Of a stretch of DNA of 29,130 bases, positions 29,071-29,130 are shown piece by piece. Where the stretch lies: assembly GCA_003427395.1 (NCBI GenBank), contig BFEA01000007.1, forward strand, positions 3,814,012 to 3,843,141, read 5' to 3'. This DNA comes from Chara braunii. Its lineage: Eukaryota; Streptophyta; Charophyceae; Charales; Characeae. The translations under genes and the position numbers were made by a program. A model generated the notes under the pieces. That model was given only the letters and a program-made list of their open reading frames with translations. It was not told the origin of the DNA and searched no databases. Within the stretch, counting starts at the first letter, position 1. Each line of letters opens with the position of its first letter.

Positions 29071-29130
29071 GACTTATTCTCCCCTTACTCCTCCTCCTTC
29101 CACCCTATCACCCGTGGAGAGATCGATATA

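Overview
This is a repeat-dominated eukaryotic nuclear window. The best evidence for lineage is a plant-type nucleoporin gene (NUP58/p45) with GT-AG introns, two LTR-retrotransposon primer-binding sites complementary to initiator tRNA-Met, and a decayed 3' end of 18S rRNA of green-plant type. The gag style and the density of (CT)n, (CA)n and tRNA-related repeats remind me of a charophyte alga such as Chara. That is recollection, not a database result; 'streptophyte, species unproven' is the safe statement.

Layout. 1-8069 holds the 5' part of NUP58 on the minus strand: exon 1 at 6208-5907 and exon 2 at 1459-1345. An intron of about 4.4 kb separates them, full of microsatellites, minisatellites and a fragment of a foldback element. 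Two paired Tn5 mosaic-end linkers (3488-3523 and 8070-8105) are sequencing-library sequence left in the assembly, so the order of pieces around them cannot be trusted. 8106-11691 looks like the 5' half of a minus-strand LTR retrotransposon: possible LTR, primer-binding site, long leader and a gag with three lesions. 11800-13450 carries simple repeats, a gap, a tRNA-like 83-bp dimer and a 111-bp duplication. 14035-16409 has decayed or unrecognised coding pieces, possibly from a retroelement. 17343-19436 contains a 66-bp minisatellite and a 531-bp tandem duplication with a tRNA-like head.

20332-21758 is a foldback-like element with terminal inverted repeats and CGTA palindromes, itself hit by a tRNA-derived SINE with poly(A) and an 8-bp target duplication. 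A 709-bp internal part is repeated almost exactly at 2781-3489. 22355-22625 is the likely 5' end of a second host gene on the plus strand. 25641-26050 has a retroelement primer-binding site followed within 200 bp by the 18S relic. 26586-28058 is an 82-bp satellite in which every unit carries a nested palindrome. 28720-29070 is an uncharacterised minus-strand ORF.

Few genes are functional here. NUP58 is the one confident host gene; the rest is mostly mobile DNA, tandem repeats and assembly artefacts. No CRISPR array, bacterial operon or intact RNA gene was seen.
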